Made by a program: the position numbers and the translations under genes
In this document: positions 52,314 to 63,961 of the stretch, piece after piece
Position numbering within the stretch: the first letter of the stretch is position 1
Layout of the letters: the number at the start of each line of letters is the position of its first letter
The notes under the pieces: generated by a model
Told to the model about the DNA's origin: nothing
The model's input: only the letters and a program-made list of their open reading frames with translations
Database searches by the model: none
Assembly: GCF_001445575.1 (NCBI RefSeq)
Contig: NZ_CP013200.1
Span: forward strand, 1,116,001 to 1,180,000
Length of the DNA stretch: 64,000 nucleotides
Direction of reading: 5' to 3'
Origin: Arthrobacter alpinus
GTDB lineage: Bacteria; Actinomycetota; Actinomycetes; Actinomycetales; Micrococcaceae

Positions 52314-53509
52314 TGTGCGTCCCGGAACAGCAGGAGGGCTTCGCCCTGGCCGCCACCGCCGCACAATGACACGGCAGCCTTTCCTGTCCCTCGCCTGCTC
52401 AATTCCATGGCTGCATGCAGTGCCAGCCGTGCACCGGAGGCCCCGATGGGGTGGCCTAGCGCAATGGCGCCGCCATGGATGTTGCACTTCTCCAAGGGGA
52501 AGTCCAGATCGCGCAAGGACTGAACGGCAACTGAGCCGAAGGCCTCGTTGATCTCAATGAAGTCCAGGTCCGCCACATTCCAGCCTGCCGTTGAAAGCGC
52601 CTTGGCAATGGCATTGGAGGGCTGCGAGTGCAGTGAATTATCAGGCCCGGCCACCTGACCGGGGGCGCCCACAACTGCGAGCCAGGTCAGGCCGTGCTCC
52701 TCTGCATAGGCGCGCGATGACAAAACCAGGGCGCTGGCACCGTCGGATAGGGGAGAGGAGTTTCCTGCCGTGATGGCGCCGTCGGCGGTAAAGGCTGGAC
52801 GCAAACCGGCCAAGGTGTCCACGGTGGTCTGCGGCCGAATTCCCTCATCCTGGTCTAGGGTCAGCGGATCCCCCTTACGCTGGGGCACCATGACCGGGAC
52901 AATCTCGTCGGCGAAAACACCGGCTGCGGCCGCTGCAGCTGCGCGCTGGTGTGAGGCTGCGGCCACCTCGTCTTGAGCGGTGCGGGTGATATTTAGCCGA
53001 ATGTTTCCACGTTCCGTGGACAGGCCCATGGAGTCGTTGTCGAAGGCGTCCGTCAGCCCATCATGTGCCGCCACGTCGAGGGCCTCGATGGCGCCATAGG
53101 CCCAGCCTTTGCGTGATCCTGGCAAAAGATGCGGGGCCGCAGTCATGGATTCCTGCCCGCCGGCAACCACCACGCGAGCTTCCCCGCTTCGAATCAATCG
53201 CGCAGCATCAATGACAGCTGTCAGCCCGGAAAGGCAGACCTTGTTGATGGTCAGGGCTGGCACATTCCAGCCAATGCCAGCACCCACGGAGCTCTGCCGT
53301 GCCGGGTTCTGACCGGCACCGGCCTGGAGAACCTGCCCCATGATGACCTGATCGATGTCCGCAACGTCCACGCCCGATCGGGTGAGCGCAGCGGCGATAG
53401 CCTTTGCGCCAAGTTCGGCGCCAGTAAATGGCGCCAGCTGACCGTTCAACCGTCCCTGTGGAGTGCGGGCTCCGGCAAGAATTACTACATCATTTGCTTG
53501 TGACGCCAT
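52310..53509 (-). CDS. Thiolase (acetyl-CoA C-acyltransferase)
   Basis: 399 residues. Catalytic residues are visible: C92 in NKVCLSGL, His in GGAIALGHPIGASGAR and Cys in LCGGGGQGEA. Thiolases condense or cleave 3-ketoacyl-CoA. Whether it is biosynthetic (acetoacetyl-CoA) or degradative is not told by sequence. It is divergent from rpoB, and its start (ATG 53509) is 434 bases from the rpoB start. Confidence 0.93.
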   Translation of the reverse strand: MASQANDVVILAGARTPQGRLNGQLAPFTGAELGAKAIAAALTRSGVDVADIDQVIMGQVLQAGAGQNPARQSSVGAGIGWNVPALTINKVCLSGLTAVIDAARLIRSGEARVVVAGGQESMTAAPHLLPGSRKGWAYGAIEALDVAAHDGLTDAFDNDSMGLSTERGNIRLNITRTAQDEVAAASHQRAAAAAAAGVFADEIVPVMVPQRKGDPLTLDQDEGIRPQTTVDTLAGLRPAFTADGAITAGNSSPLSDGASALVLSSRAYAEEHGLTWLAVVGAPGQVAGPDNSLHSQPSNAIAKALSTAGWNVADLDFIEINEAFGSVAVQSLRDLDFPLEKCNIHGGAIALGHPIGASGARLALHAAMELSRRGTGKAAVSLCGGGGQGEALLLFRDAQ

Positions 53510-53674
53510 GGCCGCACTGCTCCTTGAATCTTATTCCGCACACTTCCTCGTTGAACTGTGCATCCCTTCCATAGAATCTAACAGCACCGCCCCCTTTGAA
53601 AATTCCTTTTGGCTGTTCGACGGCGAAGCAAACGGGGTATTATGAGCGTGCAGCGGCGGTGAGAATATCCATAC

Positions 53675-53703
53675 TTGCGATTTTCCAAATCTCGGGGTAG
53701 ACA
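53675..53703 (+). promoter_or_regulatory. Candidate rpoB promoter
   Basis: -35 TTGCGA (53675-53680), 17-base spacer, -10 TAGACA (53698-53703). It is 241 bases before rpoB. Besides this the gap 53510-53943 shows only the divergent thiolase 5' side and a TAGAGT box at 53722; a second promoter is possible. Confidence 0.4.
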
Positions 53704-53943
53704 CGCGAGCCCTTAATGCAGTAGAGTAGATCTTTGCGTATCCCTCTTTACCTTCAGCCTTCATATAGCGGTGGGCTTTGTTTCGGTCAAGGGTCATGGA
53801 AACACGCGCCAAAGGGCAGCATTGCTGCACTTTGAAGCGTCTTCCACGGCTGTTTGGCCAGCGTTCCTCCGGGTTTGATGACCGGGAGAGAAACGGGTAA
53901 GGGTTCGTAAGAACAAGCCTGCAGGTCTGTGGAAGGATCCCTC

Positions 53944-56900
53944 TTGGTCGCCTCGAGCACCTCTAATGTAAATAACGCTGCAACCGCTATCGATTCAAAC
54001 AGCACCGACGGTGCAAAGAGTCGCATCTCATTCGCTAAGATTCATGAGCCGCTTGACGTGCCGAATCTGCTTGCACTCCAGACCGAGAGCTTTGACTGGC
54101 TCGTAGGTAATGGACGCTGGCAGGACCGCATGCAGAGTGCCGTGGATGCTGGCGATGACAGTGTGGCCGTCACGTCGGGTCTGTCCGACATTTTCGAAGA
54201 AATTTCCCCCATCGAGGACTTCCAGGGCACCATGTCCCTGTCCTTTACGGAGCCGGAATTCTCTGACCCCAAGTTCACCGTTGACGAGTGCAAGGATCGC
54301 GACGCTACGTACGCCGCACCGCTGTACGTCAAGGCCGAGTTCATGAACAACTTGACCGGTGAAATCAAGCAGCAGACTGTCTTCATGGGCGATTTCCCGC
54401 TCATGACCAACAAGGGCACGTTTGTTATCAACGGCACCGAGCGTGTTGTTGTTTCCCAGCTGGTTCGTTCCCCGGGTGCTTACTTCGAGCGCACCGCGGA
54501 CAAGACCAGTGACAAGGAAATCTTCACCGCCAAGATCATCCCCTCACGTGGTGCATGGTTCGAGCTGGAGATTGACAAGCGCGATCAGGTTGGCGTTCGT
54601 CTTGACCGCAAGCGCAAGCAGTCAGTCACCGTACTGCTGAAAGCTTTGGGTTGGACCGAAGGCCAGATCCTGGAAGAGTTCGGCGAGTTCGACTCGATCC
54701 GCGCCACCTTGGAAAAGGATGCCACCACAGGCCGCGAGGATGCCCTGCTGGACATCTACCGCAAGCTCCGTCCGGGCGAGCCGCCCACAGTTGACGCTGC
54801 TGACGCACTGTTGCACAACCTGTACTTCAACCCGAAGCGTTACGATCTGGCCAAGGTTGGCCGTTACAAGATCAACCGCAAGCTGGGTATTGACCTGCCG
54901 TTGAGCGACGAGAAGGCTTCCGTCCTGAGCGTGGATGACATTGTCGCCATGATCAAGTACTTGGTTGCTTTGCACGCCGGCAACAAGACCACCAAGGGCC
55001 AGCGCGACGGCGCCGAGGTTGACCTCCGTGTTGACGTCGATGACATCGACCACTTTGGTAACCGTCGTATCCGCGCCGTTGGCGAGCTCATCGAGAACCA
55101 GGTCCGCACGGGCCTGTCCCGTATGGAGCGCGTTGTTCGCGAGCGTATGACCACTCAGGACGTCGAGGCCATTACGCCGCAGACACTGATCAACATCCGT
55201 CCCGTTGTGGCAGCTATCAAGGAGTTCTTCGGAACCTCTCAGCTCTCACAGTTCATGGATCAGAACAACCCGCTGGCCGGTCTGACGCACAAGCGTCGTC
55301 TGTCCGCGCTGGGCCCGGGCGGTTTGTCCCGTGACCGTGCAGGCATGGAAGTTCGAGACGTTCACCCGTCGCACTACGGCCGTATGTGCCCCATTGAAAC
55401 CCCTGAAGGACCCAACATTGGTCTGATCGGTTCCTTGGCTTCCTACGGACGTATTAACCCGTTCGGTTTCATTGAGACCCCGTACCGTCGCGTCAAGAAC
55501 GGCTTCGTCTCTGACGAGGTTGATTACCTGACCGCTGATGACGAGATGGACGTTGTCATTGCACAGGCCAACGCGCCTCTGGATGCCAACAGCCACTTCG
55601 AAGAAGATTCTGTTCTGGTTCGCCAGCGCGGTGGTGGCGGCGAGCCCGTCCTGATCCCGGCCAACGACGTCGAGTACATGGACGTTTCCCCGCGCCAGAT
55701 GGTGTCCGTGGCAACAGCCTTGATTCCGTTCCTCGAGCACGATGACGCTAACCGCGCACTCATGGGTGCGAACATGCAGCGTCAGGCTGTTCCGCTGGTC
55801 CAGTCCGAGGCCCCCTTTGTGGGTACCGGCATGGAGCGCGCAACGGCTGTTGACGCCGGAGACGTTGTCATCGCCAAGAAGGCCGGTGTGGTCTCTGAGG
55901 TTTCCGCAGACGTCGTTGTCATGTTGAACGACGACGGCACGGAGATCAGCTACCCGATCGCCAAGTACCAGCGTTCCAACCAGGGAACGGCCTACAACCA
56001 GCGCGTTCTGGCCTCTGAGGGCCAGCGTCTGGAAGTTGGCGGCATCATCGCTGACGGTCCGGCAACGGACATGGGCGAGCTTGCCTTGGGTAAGAACCTC
56101 TTGGTTGCTTTCATGTCCTGGGAAGGTCACAACTACGAGGATGCCATCATCCTTTCGCAGCGCATTGTTGCCGAAGATGTACTCTCCTCCATTCACATCG
56201 AAGAGCATGAGATCGATGCTCGCGACACCAAGCTTGGTGCTGAAGAAATTACTCGGGACATCCCGAACGTTTCCGAGGAAATCCTTGCTGGTCTCGACGA
56301 GCGCGGCATCATCCACATCGGTGCAGAAGTTGAAGCCGGCGACATCCTGGTTGGAAAGGTCACGCCCAAGGGCGAGACCGAACTGACCCCGGAAGAGCGT
56401 TTGCTGCGCGCCATCTTCGGTGAGAAGAGCCGCGAAGTTCGCGACACTTCCTTGAAGGTTCCCCACGGTGAATCAGGAACCGTCATCGGTGTTCGCGTCT
56501 TTGACCGCGACTCCGAAGATGACCTGCCCCCCGGTGTGAACCAGCTGGTTCGCGTTTACGTTGCCAACAAGCGCAAGATCACCGATGGTGACAAGTTGGC
56601 TGGCCGTCACGGTAACAAGGGTGTTATTTCCAAGATCCTCCCGATCGAAGATATGCCCTTCCTGGCCGACGGTACCCCGGTTGACATCGTCCTGAACCCC
56701 TTGGGTGTTCCGGGTCGAATGAACGTTGGACAGGTCCTGGAAATCCACCTCGGTTGGGTTGCCAAGACTGGTTGGAAGGTTGAAGGCGAGCCTGACTGGA
56801 TCAAGAACCTGCCGAACCTGCCGCGTGAAATCGGTCAGACGAAGGTTGCTACTCCGGTATTCGATGGTGCCCGTGACTCTGAAATCACTGGTCTGCTCGA

Positions 56901-57462
56901 TTCCACCACGCTGACTCGTGACGGCGAACGCCTGATCGATTCCTCCGGTAAGACGCGTCTGTTTGACGGCCGCTCCGGCGAGCCGTTCCCGGACCCGGTT
57001 TCCGTGGGCTACATGTACATCTTGAAGCTTCACCACTTGGTGGACGACAAGATCCACGCCCGCTCCACGGGCCCGTACTCCATGATCACTCAGCAGCCCT
57101 TGGGCGGTAAGGCGCAGTTCGGTGGACAGCGCTTTGGTGAGATGGAAGTTTGGGCACTGGAAGCATACGGCGCGGCGTACACGCTGCAGGAATTGCTGAC
57201 GATCAAGTCCGATGATATTCATGGCCGCGTGAAGGTTTACGAGGCCATCGTCAAGGGCGAGAACATCCCGGAGCCGGGTATCCCGGAATCCTTCAAGGTT
57301 CTCATCAAGGAAATGCAGTCGCTGTGCCTGAACGTGGAAGTACTTTCCACCGACGGAACAACGATTGAGATGCGTGACTCGGATGAAGAAGTCTTCCGGG
57401 CCGCGGAGGAGCTGGGCATCGACCTGTCACGGGCCGAGCCTAACTCTGTCGAAGAAGTTTAG
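53944..57462 (+). CDS. rpoB: DNA-directed RNA polymerase subunit beta
   Basis: 1172 residues from TTG 53944, which has GGAAGGA six bases before; an in-frame GTG at 53929 has no such site. The rifampicin region [31 protein letters not shown] keeps the wild-type Asp, His and Ser residues (shown as [17 protein letters not shown]), so no resistance substitution is seen there. RpoB forms the catalytic cleft with RpoC. First gene of rpoBC. Confidence 0.97.
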   Translation: MVASSTSNVNNAATAIDSNSTDGAKSRISFAKIHEPLDVPNLLALQTESFDWLVGNGRWQDRMQSAVDAGDDSVAVTSGLSDIFEEISPIEDFQGTMSLSFTEPEFSDPKFTVDECKDRDATYAAPLYVKAEFMNNLTGEIKQQTVFMGDFPLMTNKGTFVINGTERVVVSQLVRSPGAYFERTADKTSDKEIFTAKIIPSRGAWFELEIDKRDQVGVRLDRKRKQSVTVLLKALGWTEGQILEEFGEFDSIRATLEKDATTGREDALLDIYRKLRPGEPPTVDAADALLHNLYFNPKRYDLAKVGRYKINRKLGIDLPLSDEKASVLSVDDIVAMIKYLVALHAGNKTTKGQRDGAEVDLRVDVDDIDHFGNRRIRAVGELIENQVRTGLSRMERVVRERMTTQDVEAITPQTLINIRPVVAAIKEFFGTSQLSQFMDQNNPLAGLTHKRRLSALGPGGLSRDRAGMEVRDVHPSHYGRMCPIETPEGPNIGLIGSLASYGRINPFGFIETPYRRVKNGFVSDEVDYLTADDEMDVVIAQANAPLDANSHFEEDSVLVRQRGGGGEPVLIPANDVEYMDVSPRQMVSVATALIPFLEHDDANRALMGANMQRQAVPLVQSEAPFVGTGMERATAVDAGDVVIAKKAGVVSEVSADVVVMLNDDGTEISYPIAKYQRSNQGTAYNQRVLASEGQRLEVGGIIADGPATDMGELALGKNLLVAFMSWEGHNYEDAIILSQRIVAEDVLSSIHIEEHEIDARDTKLGAEEITRDIPNVSEEILAGLDERGIIHIGAEVEAGDILVGKVTPKGETELTPEERLLRAIFGEKSREVRDTSLKVPHGESGTVIGVRVFDRDSEDDLPPGVNQLVRVYVANKRKITDGDKLAGRHGNKGVISKILPIEDMPFLADGTPVDIVLNPLGVPGRMNVGQVLEIHLGWVAKTGWKVEGEPDWIKNLPNLPREIGQTKVATPVFDGARDSEITGLLDSTTLTRDGERLIDSSGKTRLFDGRSGEPFPDPVSVGYMYILKLHHLVDDKIHARSTGPYSMITQQPLGGKAQFGGQRFGEMEVWALEAYGAAYTLQELLTIKSDDIHGRVKVYEAIVKGENIPEPGIPESFKVLIKEMQSLCLNVEVLSTDGTTIEMRDSDEEVFRAAEELGIDLSRAEPNSVEEV

Positions 57463-57563
57463 TGAGTCGACGGCGGTGGCCAGCCCACCGCCGTCGAACC
57501 TTCACTTCCTCCCGTACCCGCTTAGACATTCAGACTTAGAGAATTAGAGAGAACAGGACCCAT

Positions 57564-60500
57564 ATGTCCAGCGAATCCTCCTTCGGCCTCATGCAGATTG
57601 GCCTGGCCACCGCGCAAGATATCCGCGACTGGTCACACGGCGAAGTCAAGAAGCCGGAAACTATCAACTACCGCACGCTCAAGCCGGAAAAGGACGGGCT
57701 CTTCTGCGAGAAGATCTTCGGCCCTTCCCGTGACTGGGAGTGCTACTGCGGCAAGTACAAGCGCGTGCGCTTCAAGGGCATCATTTGTGAGCGTTGTGGC
57801 GTTGAAGTCACCCGCGCCAAGGTGCGCCGTGAGCGCATGGGCCACATTGAGCTTGCCGCTCCCGTAACTCACATCTGGTACTTCAAGGGCGTTCCCTCGC
57901 GCTTGGGCTACCTCTTGGATCTGGCTCCGAAGGACCTTGAAAAGGTCATTTACTTCGCTGCCTATATGATCACCAGCGTCGACGATGCTGCCCGCCACGA
58001 AGAATTGCCGAACCTTCAGATCGAGCATGATCTGGAAAAGAAGCGCATGGTGGACACTCGTGACAGCGACATCGCCACGATCGCCCGCGACCTGGAAGGC
58101 GAGCTTGCTCGTCTTGAAGGCGAAGGCGCCAAGGCTGCCGATAAGAAGAAGGCTCGCGACTCCGCGGACCGTCAGATGGCTAACGTGCGTAAGCGCGCCG
58201 ACGCCGATATCGACCGCCTCGAGCAGGTTTGGGACCGTTTCAAGGCTCTCAAGGTTGCCGACCTGGAAGGTGACGAAGCTCTTTACCGCGAACTGCGCGA
58301 GCGCTACGGCATGTTCTTCGAAGGTTCCATGGGTGCCGAAGCCATCAAGAGCCGTCTTGCGACGTTCGACATGGCTGGCGAAGCCGAGATCCTGCGCGAC
58401 ATCATTGCCAATGGCAAGGGCCAGCGCAAGACCCGTGCACTGAAGCGACTGAAGGTTGTCAACGCATTCTTGACCACCAACAACAGCCCGCTTGGCATGG
58501 TTCTGGACGCCGTCCCGGTGATCCCGCCGGAACTGCGCCCCATGGTTCAGCTCGACGGTGGCCGTTTCGCTACCTCGGACTTGAACGATCTGTACCGTCG
58601 CGTGATCAACCGCAACAACCGTCTCAAGCGCCTGCTTGATTTGGGTGCTCCGGAGATCATCGTCAACAACGAAAAGCGCATGCTGCAGGAAGCTGTTGAC
58701 TCGCTGTTCGATAACGGTCGTCGTGGCCGTCCTGTCACCGGTCCGGGTAACCGTCCGTTGAAGTCCCTGAGCGACATGCTCAAGGGCAAGCAGGGTCGAT
58801 TCCGTCAGAACCTCCTTGGCAAGCGCGTTGACTACTCTGGCCGTTCGGTTATTGTTGTTGGCCCGCAGCTGAAGCTGCACCAGTGTGGTCTGCCTAAGCA
58901 GATGGCGTTGGAGCTCTTCAAGCCGTTCGTGATGAAGCGCTTGGTTGACCTCAACCACGCACAGAACATCAAGAGCGCCAAGCGCATGGTTGAGCGTTTC
59001 CGTCCCCAGGTTTGGGATGTTCTCGAAGAGATCATCACCGAGCACCCGGTACTGCTGAACCGTGCACCAACCCTGCACCGTTTGGGTATCCAGGCGTTCG
59101 AGCCTCAGCTTGTTGAAGGTAAGGCAATCCAGCTTCACCCGCTGGTTTGTGGTGCTTTCAACGCTGACTTCGACGGTGACCAGATGGCAGTTCACTTGCC
59201 GTTGAGCCCCGAAGCTCAGGCTGAAGCTCGCATCTTGATGTTGTCCTCGAACAACATTTTGAAGCCTTCTGATGGCCGTCCCGTGACCTTGCCGTCACAG
59301 GATATGATCATCGGTCTGTACCACTTGACCACCAAGCGCGAAGGTTCTGTTGGCGAAGGCCGCAGCTTCTCCACCGCTGCCGAGGCCATCATGGCCCACG
59401 ACGCCGGTGAGCTGCACTTGAACTCTCAGGTGAAGATCCGTTTGGATAACTTCATCCCGGGCGTCGAGCGCAAGGGTCCGGAAGGCTTCGTTGCTGGCGA
59501 TTCCGCCATCATCGACACGTCCCTGGGTCAGGTCATCTTCAACGAGACTCTGCCTGCGGATTACCCGTGGATCGAAGCAGTTGCCGACAAGGGCCAACTC
59601 TCCGAGATCGTCAACGACCTCGCCGAGCGGTACCCCAAGGTAGTTGTGGCAGCAACACTGGATAACCTGAAGGATTCCGGTTTCTACTGGGCCACCCGAT
59701 CAGGTGTCACAGTTGCTATCTCGGACATTAAGGTGCCCGAAGCCAAGCCCGCCATCTTGGAAGGCTACGAGATCAAGGCCGCCAAGGTTCAGGCTCAGTA
59801 CGACAAGGGTCTGATTGCTGACGAGGAGCGCCGCCAGGAGCTCATCGACATTTGGAACCAGGCAACCAACGAGATCGCTGATGTTATGCGCGCATCCTTC
59901 GCCGCATCCAACACGATTAACCGTATGGTTTCCTCCGGTGCTCGTGGTAACTGGATGCAGGTTCGCCAGATTGCCGGTATCCGTGGCTTGGTGGCTAACC
60001 CTAAGGGTGAAATTATTCCTCGCCCGATCAAGTCCTCTTACCGTGAGGGCCTGTCGGTTTTGGAGTACTTCATTGCTACTCACGGTGCCCGTAAGGGTCT
60101 TGCTGATACCGCTCTGCGTACGGCAAACTCCGGTTACCTGACGCGTCGACTGGTTGACGTTTCACAGGATGTCATCGTTCGCGAAGACGACTGTGGCACC
60201 GAGCGCGGTTTGACTCTGCCCATCGCTGTCGTTGACAGCAATGGCGAGTTCGTCCTGCACGAGGAAGTCGAGAACAGCGTTTACGCTCGTACCTTGGCGT
60301 CCGAGGTAGTGGACTCCTCAGGCACGGTCTTGGCTGAAGCCGGAGCCGATGTCGGAGATGTTCTCATCGCCGCGCTGTTCGCAGCTGGTGTTGAAGAGAT
60401 CAAGGTCCGCTCGGTACTGACCTGTGAGTCAACTGTTGGAACCTGTGCTCTTTGCTACGGCCGTTCACTGGCCACCGGCAAGACCGTGGACATTGGTGAG

Positions 60501-61466
60501 GCCGTCGGTATTATTGCCGCACAGTCCATTGGTGAGCCCGGTACCCAGCTGACCATGCGTACCTTCCACACCGGTGGTGCTGTTTCTGCCAGCCGTGGCG
60601 AGGACATCACCCAGGGTCTGCCCCGTATTCAGGAGCTCTTCGAAGCACGTACCCCCAAGGGTGTTGCTCCGATCGCAGAAGCTGCCGGCCGCATCAACAT
60701 TGATGAGTCCGAGAAGACCATGCGTTTGATCCTGACACCGGACGACGGCACCGAAGAGATCGCTTACCCGGTTCTTCGCCGTGCACGTCTGACGGTTGCT
60801 GACGGTGAGCATGTTGAAGTTGGCCAGAAGCTCATTGTGGGTGCGGTTGACCCCAAGCAGGTTCTGCGTATCCTCGGCCCGCGTGCCGCTCAGAAGCACC
60901 TCGTTGAGGAAGTTCAGGGCGTTTACCGCAGCCAGGGTGTGGGTATCCACGACAAGCACGTCGAGGTTATTGTCCGCCAGATGCTCCGTCGCGTGACGGT
61001 CATTGAGTCCGGCGATTCCAAGTTGCTGCCCGGCGAGCTCGCCGAGCGCGGTCGCTTCGAGACGGAAAACCGTCGCGTTGTGTCCGAAGGCAAGAAGCCG
61101 GCATCAGGTCGTAACGAACTGATGGGTATCACCAAGGCTTCCTTGGCTACCGAATCATGGCTCTCCGCCGCATCCTTCCAGGAGACCACCCGCGTTCTGA
61201 CGCAGGCGGCCATGGAAGGTAAGTCGGACCCGCTGTTGGGTCTGAAGGAGAACGTGATCATCGGTAAGTTGATTCCTGCCGGCACCGGCCTTCCGCGCTA
61301 CACCAACGTCACGGTGGAGCCCACGGAAGAAGCCAAGGCCAACCTGTTCACGGGTCCGAGCGCATTCAGCGACTTTGACTATGTGGGCGGCGTAGGAGAT
61401 TTGGGTAACGAGTTCCGTGCCATCCCCTTGGATGACTACGATCTCGGTACCAACTTCTCCGGCTGA
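57564..61466 (+). CDS. rpoC: DNA-directed RNA polymerase subunit beta'
   Basis: 1300 residues from ATG 57564. Zinc site [13 protein letters not shown]...CERCG near residue 70, catalytic Mg motif NADFDGDQM, and a second Cys cluster ([16 protein letters not shown]). Adjacent to rpoB by 101 bases. Confidence 0.97.
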   Translation: MSSESSFGLMQIGLATAQDIRDWSHGEVKKPETINYRTLKPEKDGLFCEKIFGPSRDWECYCGKYKRVRFKGIICERCGVEVTRAKVRRERMGHIELAAPVTHIWYFKGVPSRLGYLLDLAPKDLEKVIYFAAYMITSVDDAARHEELPNLQIEHDLEKKRMVDTRDSDIATIARDLEGELARLEGEGAKAADKKKARDSADRQMANVRKRADADIDRLEQVWDRFKALKVADLEGDEALYRELRERYGMFFEGSMGAEAIKSRLATFDMAGEAEILRDIIANGKGQRKTRALKRLKVVNAFLTTNNSPLGMVLDAVPVIPPELRPMVQLDGGRFATSDLNDLYRRVINRNNRLKRLLDLGAPEIIVNNEKRMLQEAVDSLFDNGRRGRPVTGPGNRPLKSLSDMLKGKQGRFRQNLLGKRVDYSGRSVIVVGPQLKLHQCGLPKQMALELFKPFVMKRLVDLNHAQNIKSAKRMVERFRPQVWDVLEEIITEHPVLLNRAPTLHRLGIQAFEPQLVEGKAIQLHPLVCGAFNADFDGDQMAVHLPLSPEAQAEARILMLSSNNILKPSDGRPVTLPSQDMIIGLYHLTTKREGSVGEGRSFSTAAEAIMAHDAGELHLNSQVKIRLDNFIPGVERKGPEGFVAGDSAIIDTSLGQVIFNETLPADYPWIEAVADKGQLSEIVNDLAERYPKVVVAATLDNLKDSGFYWATRSGVTVAISDIKVPEAKPAILEGYEIKAAKVQAQYDKGLIADEERRQELIDIWNQATNEIADVMRASFAASNTINRMVSSGARGNWMQVRQIAGIRGLVANPKGEIIPRPIKSSYREGLSVLEYFIATHGARKGLADTALRTANSGYLTRRLVDVSQDVIVREDDCGTERGLTLPIAVVDSNGEFVLHEEVENSVYARTLASEVVDSSGTVLAEAGADVGDVLIAALFAAGVEEIKVRSVLTCESTVGTCALCYGRSLATGKTVDIGEAVGIIAAQSIGEPGTQLTMRTFHTGGAVSASRGEDITQGLPRIQELFEARTPKGVAPIAEAAGRINIDESEKTMRLILTPDDGTEEIAYPVLRRARLTVADGEHVEVGQKLIVGAVDPKQVLRILGPRAAQKHLVEEVQGVYRSQGVGIHDKHVEVIVRQMLRRVTVIESGDSKLLPGELAERGRFETENRRVVSEGKKPASGRNELMGITKASLATESWLSAASFQETTRVLTQAAMEGKSDPLLGLKENVIIGKLIPAGTGLPRYTNVTVEPTEEAKANLFTGPSAFSDFDYVGGVGDLGNEFRAIPLDDYDLGTNFSG

Positions 61467-61490
61467 CATATAGCTGAATAAGAGAGCTGC

Positions 61491-61532
61491 CGAGGGTCCC
61501 AAGCCGAGCTTGCGAGGTTTGGGAGGCAGCGA
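61491..61532. repeat. Inverted, divergent copy of the 55-bp repeat family
   Basis: GGTCCCAAGCCGA and TTTGGGAGGCAG match, in opposite orientation, the GGCCCAAGTCGA and TTTGGGAGGCAG of the reversed 2421-2650 unit. It is the first part of the gap after rpoC. Confidence 0.65.
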
Positions 61533-61537
61533 ACGGG

Positions 61538-61572
61538 CGGTTGGTGAGTTTCATTGCGAAACTCACCAACTG
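61538..61572 (+). terminator. Hairpin after rpoC
   Basis: Arms GTTGGTGAGTTTC (61540-61552) and complement (61558-61570), loop ATTGC, no T-run. Confidence 0.7.
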
Positions 61573-61635
61573 CCGTCGTACTTTAAGTAACGCTTCCTCA
61601 GATAATGCGGCTTTTTGGCAAACGCTCCTGCACCA

Positions 61636-62628
61636 CTACAGGGAATAGTCGCCGGACTTCCACTTCTCCCAGTCCCAGGTGGAAAGGAACTTGCTCGCAC
61701 TGGCATGACCCTTGGCGTACATGTCCCGTTTGTCTTGGGCTGTGAGCTTGAAATCGGTTGAGTGGTAGGCGGAGGTGTCCACGAAAACGGTGCGAGAGAT
61801 CGCTTGTGGGTCATTCACATAGCTGCGATCATGGGCCCCAATCATGGTGCTCAACAGCGACTTGGCTAATTGGACACCATTGTCATCCGCAACCCAGTCT
61901 TCGGATCGGATGGTGGAGCGGCCGGAGAGCTTCACTCCGAGTGTGGGCCACCGTGAGGGTGCGCTGTCATGCCGGTCAAAGATTGACATGGGGAAGTTGG
62001 AGAGCATGCCGCCATCAACGCAAACAATGTGATCATGGCCTGTGGTCTTGACATCGGTGGGCAACTTCCAGGGGCGGAAGAAGAACGGAATTGAGGCGGA
62101 AGCGCGGATGGCGTCTGCCACAGATGCCGTGTCGGGGTCCACACCCAGAAGCTGTTCATAGTCCCATGGCAGGCGGAGCATCAGCCCTCGTGAAACATCA
62201 GAGACAATCACCACCAGCTTGTATCTCTGGGACGGTGGCAGCGCACTGTCTGGATCGTCCTCCTTTAGATCAGCCCATGTGCGCACCCCATGTTCGGCGA
62301 GGGTATCGGTGAGCCAATCATGCAGGAATCCACCAGCGTAGAGACCTTCATGGAGGAGCAAACCTGCCGTTGCACCCACCCCGGGGATATGTGAAAAGAA
62401 CCCCACCTCATCCTCGAAGCGCGAAAAATCCAGCTGATCCATCACAGTTTTTACCTGTGAAACACCCATGCCAGAGGCAAGTAGACCAGCAACTATTGCC
62501 CCTGCGGACGTGCCGGCAATTCGGTGAAAAGTGTATGGATCGCTGTGGTTGGCCAAAGCGGTCACCGCGCCGACCAAACTGGAGCCTTTCACACCGCCAC
62601 CTTCAAGAACCAAATCTGCATCAGTCAT
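61636..62628 (-). CDS. Patatin-like phospholipase
   Basis: 330 residues from ATG 62628 (the frame extends to 62904 but without homology). Oxyanion motif GGGVKGSS, nucleophile elbow G39-T-S41-A-G43, catalytic Asp in VCVDGGMLSNFP. Patatins are Ser-Asp hydrolases of acyl lipids; substrate unknown. It is transcribed against rpoC and lies between rpoC and rpsL. Confidence 0.9.
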   Translation of the reverse strand: MTDADLVLEGGGVKGSSLVGAVTALANHSDPYTFHRIAGTSAGAIVAGLLASGMGVSQVKTVMDQLDFSRFEDEVGFFSHIPGVGATAGLLLHEGLYAGGFLHDWLTDTLAEHGVRTWADLKEDDPDSALPPSQRYKLVVIVSDVSRGLMLRLPWDYEQLLGVDPDTASVADAIRASASIPFFFRPWKLPTDVKTTGHDHIVCVDGGMLSNFPMSIFDRHDSAPSRWPTLGVKLSGRSTIRSEDWVADDNGVQLAKSLLSTMIGAHDRSYVNDPQAISRTVFVDTSAYHSTDFKLTAQDKRDMYAKGHASASKFLSTWDWEKWKSGDYSL

Positions 62629-63041
62629 GACGCACCCGCTCAATCTGCAAGCCGCCCCACAAGTGAGGCTCCGCGGAGTCGCAAGCGCGGCGCACGGCGT
62701 CGTGGGGTATCTTTGAGCGTGCGCCTGCTTGCTGCGCCTGTCAAGTACGCGTCTGGAGGACGATTCGTGCCAGAGGGGTAACCCGTGGTAATGTAATAAG
62801 TAATTGTTAGTGTGGCAGTGGATAAGAGTGTCAATTTTCTTACGTTTCGACGGAGGAAGTGGATGCGGGTCCGGGTTGTACGGTTCTTGTACAGCGAATG
62901 CCACATTTTTGCATGCCTAGGCGCTGTGAAGTCGCCAAGTCTGCGACTACCAGTAAAAGGCTTTCCCTGGCGGCTGTTTAATGTGAGCGTCGGGGCCAGC
63001 AACACGAGAATCCACTCGAGAAAACAACGGAGAACACGAAA
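62629..63041. other. Gene-free stretch before rpsL
   Basis: 413 bases between the divergent patatin and rpsL genes. It holds an A/T-rich segment (62790-62812, TAATGTAATAAGTAATTG) suited to a -10 region and a direct TTGTAC repeat (62876-62892), but no clear -35/-10 pair and no coding signal. Confidence 0.5.
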
Positions 63042-63416
63042 GTGCCTACGATTAACCAGCTGGTCCGAAAGGGCCGGACACCCAAGGTCACAAAGACCAA
63101 GGCTCCCGCATTGAAGGGTAGCCCCATGCGTCGCGGCGTTTGCACGCGCGTTTACACGACCACTCCGAAGAAGCCGAACTCGGCTCTGCGTAAGGTTGCA
63201 CGTGTGCGCCTCAACGGCGGCGTGGAAGTTACTGCTTACATCCCCGGTGTTGGCCACAACCTCCAGGAGCACTCCATCGTGCTCGTTCGTGGAGGCCGTG
63301 TTAAGGACCTTCCCGGTGTTCGTTACAAGATCGTCCGTGGCGCATTGGATACCCAGGGCGTTAAGAACCGCAAGCAGGCTCGCAGCCGCTACGGTGCAAA
63401 GATGGAGAAGAAGTAA
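63042..63416 (+). CDS. rpsL: 30S ribosomal protein S12
   Basis: 124 residues from GTG 63042. Landmarks: [35 protein letters not shown], both streptomycin-related Lys are wild type, and [15 protein letters not shown]12 lies at the decoding centre. Start of the str operon, one base before rpsG. Confidence 0.98.
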   Translation: MPTINQLVRKGRTPKVTKTKAPALKGSPMRRGVCTRVYTTTPKKPNSALRKVARVRLNGGVEVTAYIPGVGHNLQEHSIVLVRGGRVKDLPGVRYKIVRGALDTQGVKNRKQARSRYGAKMEKK

Positions 63417-63417
63417 T

Positions 63418-63888
63418 ATGCCTCGCAAGGGTCCGGCCCCCAAGCGGCCGCTAGTTGTAGATCCCGTATACGGTTCCCCCCTGGTCACTCAGCTGATCAA
63501 CAAGGTCCTCGTTGACGGCAAGAAGTCCACCGCAGAGCGCATCGTTTACGGTGCACTCGAAGGTGTACGCGAAAAGACCGGTGCTGATCCCGTTGTTGCC
63601 TTGAAGAAGGCCATGGAGAACATCAAGCCGAGCCTTGAAGTTAAGTCCCGCCGTGTTGGTGGCGCTACCTACCAGGTTCCCGTTGAAGTCAAGCCGGGTC
63701 GTCAGACCGCACTTGCTCTTCGCTGGTTGGTTGGTTACTCAAAGGCTCGCCGCGAGAAGACCATGACCGAGCGTTTGCGCAACGAAGTATTGGATGCCTC
63801 CAATGGTCTTGGTGCCGCTGTTAAGCGTCGCGAAGATACCCACAAGATGGCAGAGTCCAACAAGGCCTTCGCCCATTACCGCTGGTAA
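63418..63888 (+). CDS. rpsG: 30S ribosomal protein S7
   Basis: 156 residues from ATG 63418, overlapping no gene but 1 base after the rpsL stop. Landmarks: [51 protein letters not shown]. Head protein of the 30S subunit. Confidence 0.98.
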   Translation: MPRKGPAPKRPLVVDPVYGSPLVTQLINKVLVDGKKSTAERIVYGALEGVREKTGADPVVALKKAMENIKPSLEVKSRRVGGATYQVPVEVKPGRQTALALRWLVGYSKARREKTMTERLRNEVLDASNGLGAAVKRREDTHKMAESNKAFAHYRW

Positions 63889-63900
63889 CTAGAGCAAATA

Positions 63901-63930
63901 GCTTGCCGGCGGCTCAACCCGCCGGCAAGC
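63901..63930 (+). terminator. Hairpin between rpsG and fusA
   Basis: Arms GCTTGCCGGCGG (63901-63912) and complement (63919-63930), followed by TTT. Partial terminator or processing site. Confidence 0.7.
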
Positions 63931-63961
63931 TTTCAGCTCATCTCTAGACAAGGGAGAAACC

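Noticed and set aside
55246..56466. 406-residue open frame opposite rpoB
   Set aside because: It lies wholly inside rpoB on the other strand and has low-complexity, non-family sequence; GC-rich codon shadow.
57633..59195. 520-residue open frame opposite rpoC
   Set aside because: Antisense shadow of rpoC with no recognisable motif.
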